Positions 5,995 to 8,444 of a DNA stretch of 8,444 nt are shown here, piece by piece. The translations under genes were made by a program, and so were the position numbers. The DNA is taken from the NCBI GenBank assembly GCA_013362295.1, contig JABFWJ010000039.1, positions 1 to 8,444 of the forward strand, read 5' to 3'. Position 1 is the stretch's first letter; every line of letters begins with the position of its first letter. The DNA comes from Thermoleophilia bacterium. GTDB taxonomy: Bacteria; Actinomycetota; Thermoleophilia; Gaiellales; Gaiellaceae. The notes beneath the pieces are model-generated. The model had not been told where the DNA came from. It made no database searches and saw nothing but the letters and a program-made list of their open reading frames with translations.

Positions 5995-7011
5995 GTGACC
6001 GCGGCGACGAGACCGGAGACGTTCGACACGGCTGTCGACGTCGCCGAACGGTTGCGGCGCAACGTCGACACAGTCGTTCTCGGCAAGGACGACACCGTGA
6101 CGCTCGTGATCGCGGCGCTCGCCTCCGGCGGCCACGTGCTTCTCGAGGACGTCCCCGGCACCGCGAAGACGGTGCTCGCGCGCGCGATCGCCGGCAGCAT
6201 CGAAGGTGCGGCCGCGAACAGGATCCAGTGCACCCCCGATCTGCAACCCACCGACGTCACCGGGCTCTCGATCTGGAACCCGCAGTCGCGGGCGTTCGAG
6301 TTCCGGCCGGGGCCGGTGTTCGCGAACGTCGTCGTCGTCGACGAGATCAACCGCGCGCTGCCGAAAGCGCAGTCGGCGCTGCTCGAGGCGATGGCCGAGC
6401 GCCAGGTGACGGTCGACGGCGTCACGCGGCGCCTGCCGGTGCCGTTCCTCCTGATCGCGACCGAGAACCCGATCGAGCAGGACGGGACCTTCCCGCTGCC
6501 CGAGGCGCAGCTCGACCGCTTCTTCCTGCGCACATCGCTCGGGTATCCCGAGGCGGACGACGAGGTTCGGATCCTCGAAGAGCAGCTGCACGGGCATCCG
6601 CTCAGCCGGCTGCGGCCGGCCGTGCGACTCGAGGAGCTCGACGTCCTCTCGACCGCGGTCGAGAACGTCTACGTCGACCCGCTGCTGAAGCGCTGGATCG
6701 TCGACCTCGTGCGCGCGACCCGTTCTCTCGACCTCGTGCAGGTCGGTGCGTCGGTGCGCGGCAGCCTCGCGCTCGAGCGCGCGGCGCGCGCGTGGGCATT
6801 GCTGCACGGGAGGCACTTCGCCGTGCCCGAGGACGTCGAGCAGCTGTTCGCGCCGGTGATCGGTCACCGTCTCGTCCTCGCGCCCGAGCTCCTCGTGGAA
6901 GAGGAGCTGTCGCGCGACGAGGCCGTGCGACGGATCTTCGCCGCGTGCATCGAGCGAGCACATCGGCCCGAGCCGGAGTGGGGCGCGGAGGCGCGCGCGG
7001 CGGAGGCGTGA
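5995..7011 (+). CDS. moxR: MoxR-family AAA+ ATPase (copy 2)
   Basis: A 338-residue MoxR ATPase with Walker A PGTAKT at 54-59, Walker B VVVDEINRA at 113-121 (D116/E117), sensor-1 ATENP at 155-159, EAQLDRF at 170-176 and GASVR at 251-255. It probably works as the ATP-driven partner of the DUF58 and MxaA-like proteins that follow, in maturing the exported dehydrogenase. The GTG at 5995 was chosen because homology with the minus-strand MoxR starts soon after it and AGGA lies nine bases upstream; the same frame upstream has no ATG. Its stop overlaps a possible GTG start of the DUF58 gene (GTGA). No key residue is missing. Confidence 0.96.
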   Translation: MTAATRPETFDTAVDVAERLRRNVDTVVLGKDDTVTLVIAALASGGHVLLEDVPGTAKTVLARAIAGSIEGAAANRIQCTPDLQPTDVTGLSIWNPQSRAFEFRPGPVFANVVVVDEINRALPKAQSALLEAMAERQVTVDGVTRRLPVPFLLIATENPIEQDGTFPLPEAQLDRFFLRTSLGYPEADDEVRILEEQLHGHPLSRLRPAVRLEELDVLSTAVENVYVDPLLKRWIVDLVRATRSLDLVQVGASVRGSLALERAARAWALLHGRHFAVPEDVEQLFAPVIGHRLVLAPELLVEEELSRDEAVRRIFAACIERAHRPEPEWGAEARAAEA

Positions 7012-7022
7012 TCCGAGGTTCG

Positions 7023-7820
7023 ATGCCGAGGCCGTTCCCGCTCGTTCCCCGGCGTCGCTTCATCGGTGTCCAGTTCGGCCGCCGCCGCAGCATGCGTCGC
7101 GGATCGGGAGACGAGATGGCAGGCACGCGGCCGTACGTCCCCGGCGACCTCGTCGCGCACATCCACTGGGCTGCATCCGCCCGCCTCTCCGAGGCGAAGG
7201 GCACCGACGAGTTCGTCGTGCGCGAGTTCTTCGCCGAAGAAGCGCCGCGAGTTGCGCTCGTGCAGGACAGGCGTCCCGGGATGGCGATCCATGCACCGCC
7301 GTCCCCGTGGCTCGACAAGCGCGGCGCCGTGGACGCCGCAGCCGGGCTGATTGCAGCGAGCGCCGCCGCGGAGCACGGTGACGTCGTGCACGCCGAGACG
7401 CTCGAGCTCGTCGCTCGGAAGGCCTCCGCGCTCCCGCCCGGCAGCTTCGTGTTCGTTCTGTCCGACTTTCTCGTCGCGGTACCTGCGCGCCTCTGGCTGC
7501 GCCTGCGTGCGCGGCGGTGGGACGTGGTACCCGTGATCGTCCAGGACCCCCTGTGGGAGCAGACGTTCCCGGCGGTGGGCGGCGTCGTCCTACCGCTCGC
7601 CGATCCCGAGACCGGCCTCGTGCAGGACGTGTGGCTGACCGCCCGCGAGTCCCGCGCACGGGCGCGCGCGAACGAGCGTCGCCTCGACGAACTGCTCGCC
7701 CGGTTCCGCCGCCTGTCATTCGACCCGGTCGTGCTCGGAACGAGCGACCCGCGGGAGATCGCCGTGAGCTTCGAAGCGTGGGCCGAGCGCCGGCGCCGGC
7801 TGTGGAGGGTGCAGGCGTGA
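7023..7820 (+). CDS. DUF58 family protein, MxaS-like (copy 2)
   Basis: A 265-residue DUF58 protein that keeps the family framework: PRRRFIG at 9-15, RPYVPGD at 36-42, HWAASARL at 48-55, DEFVVRE at 62-68 and FVFVLSDF at 142-149. DRRPGM at 82-87 stands where a vWA MIDAS would read DxSxS. Compared with the minus-strand copy the middle is about 50 residues shorter (between DRRP and SFVFVLSDF), and the IDWKSS motif has become IHWAAS, so one conserved Asp and Lys are changed. The start is either the ATG at 7023 (GAGG four bases upstream) or a GTG at 7008 that overlaps the moxR stop; the paralogue's length before PRRR slightly favours the longer form. Role inferred from the MoxR neighbour. Confidence 0.9.
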   Translation: MPRPFPLVPRRRFIGVQFGRRRSMRRGSGDEMAGTRPYVPGDLVAHIHWAASARLSEAKGTDEFVVREFFAEEAPRVALVQDRRPGMAIHAPPSPWLDKRGAVDAAAGLIAASAAAEHGDVVHAETLELVARKASALPPGSFVFVLSDFLVAVPARLWLRLRARRWDVVPVIVQDPLWEQTFPAVGGVVLPLADPETGLVQDVWLTARESRARARANERRLDELLARFRRLSFDPVVLGTSDPREIAVSFEAWAERRRRLWRVQA

Positions 7821-8444
7821 GACCGGCGGCGGCGCTGGGAGTCGTGATCGCGGCGCTCGCCGTCGCGCCGGTCGCGCTCGCCGGCGTCCACGTCACGGTG
7901 ACTCCGGCGTCGGTCGGTCTCGGCGACCCGTTCCAATACACCGTCGAGGCGCGCGGCACCGCGGCGGAGAAGGTCGACGTCATCGCCGACGCTGGACCCT
8001 TTCTCGTCATCGCGGGGCCCGCGGTCACCCGCACCAACTCCGCCGTTCGCGTCGAGCAGACATTGCTCTGCGTCGACCGCAGCTGCGCGCCGGGCGCGCG
8101 CGCGACGCGTGTTGCTTTGCCGCCCGCACGCGTGACGAGGGACGGTGTGTCGACGACTGCCCCGGCTGCCGTGGTCACCGTCGTTCCGCGCGTGCCGGCG
8201 AGCGCGGTCGCGGCGCCGCGCGCGCGCTACCTGCGACAGGTCGACATTCCACCGCCGTCGACGCGCATCTCGCCGGCTCTGCTCGCCGCGCTGCTCCTCG
8301 CCGGCGCCGTCGCTGCGCTCGCCGGCGCGCTGTTTGCCGCCGTCCACGAGCTGCGCCGCACGCGCGAGCGTGCTGCGCCCACACCGACGACGGGGGGACT
8401 CGAGCGCGCGCTTCGTCTCCTCCGCGAGTCGGCCGGGAGACCCA
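7817..8444 (+). CDS. MxaA/BatD-like exported Ig-like protein with C-terminal membrane anchor (3' end beyond window)
   Basis: The first 209 codons of an open gene running off the right edge. The GTG start overlaps the DUF58 stop (GTGA), a typical coupled junction. Residues 1-22 form a signal peptide ending ALAGV. An Ig-like domain follows (VTVTPASVGLGDPFQYTVEA, 26-45), as at the start of BatD proteins, with Cys85 and Cys90 four residues apart that could form a disulfide. A transmembrane helix covers about 153-177, followed by a basic cytoplasmic stretch. The architecture and the place directly after MoxR and DUF58 match MxaA of the methanol dehydrogenase operon, which takes part in metal insertion. 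Sequence similarity was not tested, so the family name is provisional. Confidence 0.7.
   Translation, partial: MRPAAALGVVIAALAVAPVALAGVHVTVTPASVGLGDPFQYTVEARGTAAEKVDVIADAGPFLVIAGPAVTRTNSAVRVEQTLLCVDRSCAPGARATRVALPPARVTRDGVSTTAPAAVVTVVPRVPASAVAAPRARYLRQVDIPPPSTRISPALLAALLLAGAVAALAGALFAAVHELRRTRERAAPTPTTGGLERALRLLRESAGRP

Noticed and set aside
6602..8347. Open minus-strand frame opposite moxR, DUF58 and the MxaA-like gene
   Set aside because: Arg/Ala/Ser-rich shadow sequence; the plus strand has coherent families with coupled start-stop junctions.
1..8444. CRISPR arrays, tRNA or rRNA genes, insertion sequences, attachment sites
   Set aside because: No regularly spaced repeats, cloverleaf-like sequence, transposase or terminal repeats were seen on either strand.

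Overview
The window is high-GC (strong G/C preference at third codon positions) and carries tightly packed genes with frequent GTG starts, no introns, no tRNA or rRNA, and no mobile element. Codon use and protein style fit a high-GC actinobacterium, possibly of the Thermoleophilia type; that placement is inference from composition, not from a marker gene.

Every gene belongs to one theme: a periplasmic PQQ (quinoprotein) dehydrogenase system with its copper protein and its MoxR-type maturation machinery. Two arms diverge from a 138-base regulatory gap (3460-3597). The plus arm encodes a full-length PQQ-dependent alcohol/methanol-dehydrogenase-like enzyme (3598-5430), a strong GC hairpin (5452-5480), a cupredoxin with an intact type-1 copper site (5544-5903), a MoxR AAA+ ATPase (5995-7011), a DUF58 protein (about 7023-7820) and the first 209 codons of a membrane-anchored Ig-like protein resembling MxaA/BatD (7817 to the right edge). 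The minus arm encodes a cupredoxin that has lost its copper ligands (3459-3109), a compact 477-residue PQQ-type beta-propeller (3109-1676), a second MoxR (1674-649) and a second DUF58 (647 to the left edge). Its four genes are joined with gaps or overlaps of one base.

The order MoxR - DUF58 - MxaA-like matches the R-S-A part of the classical methanol dehydrogenase operon (mxaFJGIRSACKLD), whose products are needed for metal insertion into the dehydrogenase. Here the usual cytochrome cL is not seen, and a small blue-copper protein sits in its place. The likely picture is that the plus arm makes a metal- and PQQ-dependent dehydrogenase that passes electrons to the copper protein. The minus arm is a diverged duplicate whose propeller lacks one expected metal ligand and whose cupredoxin cannot bind copper in the usual way. 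It may have become a scaffold, sensor or chaperone, or may act on a different substrate. The paired active and degenerate arms are the most notable thing in the window.
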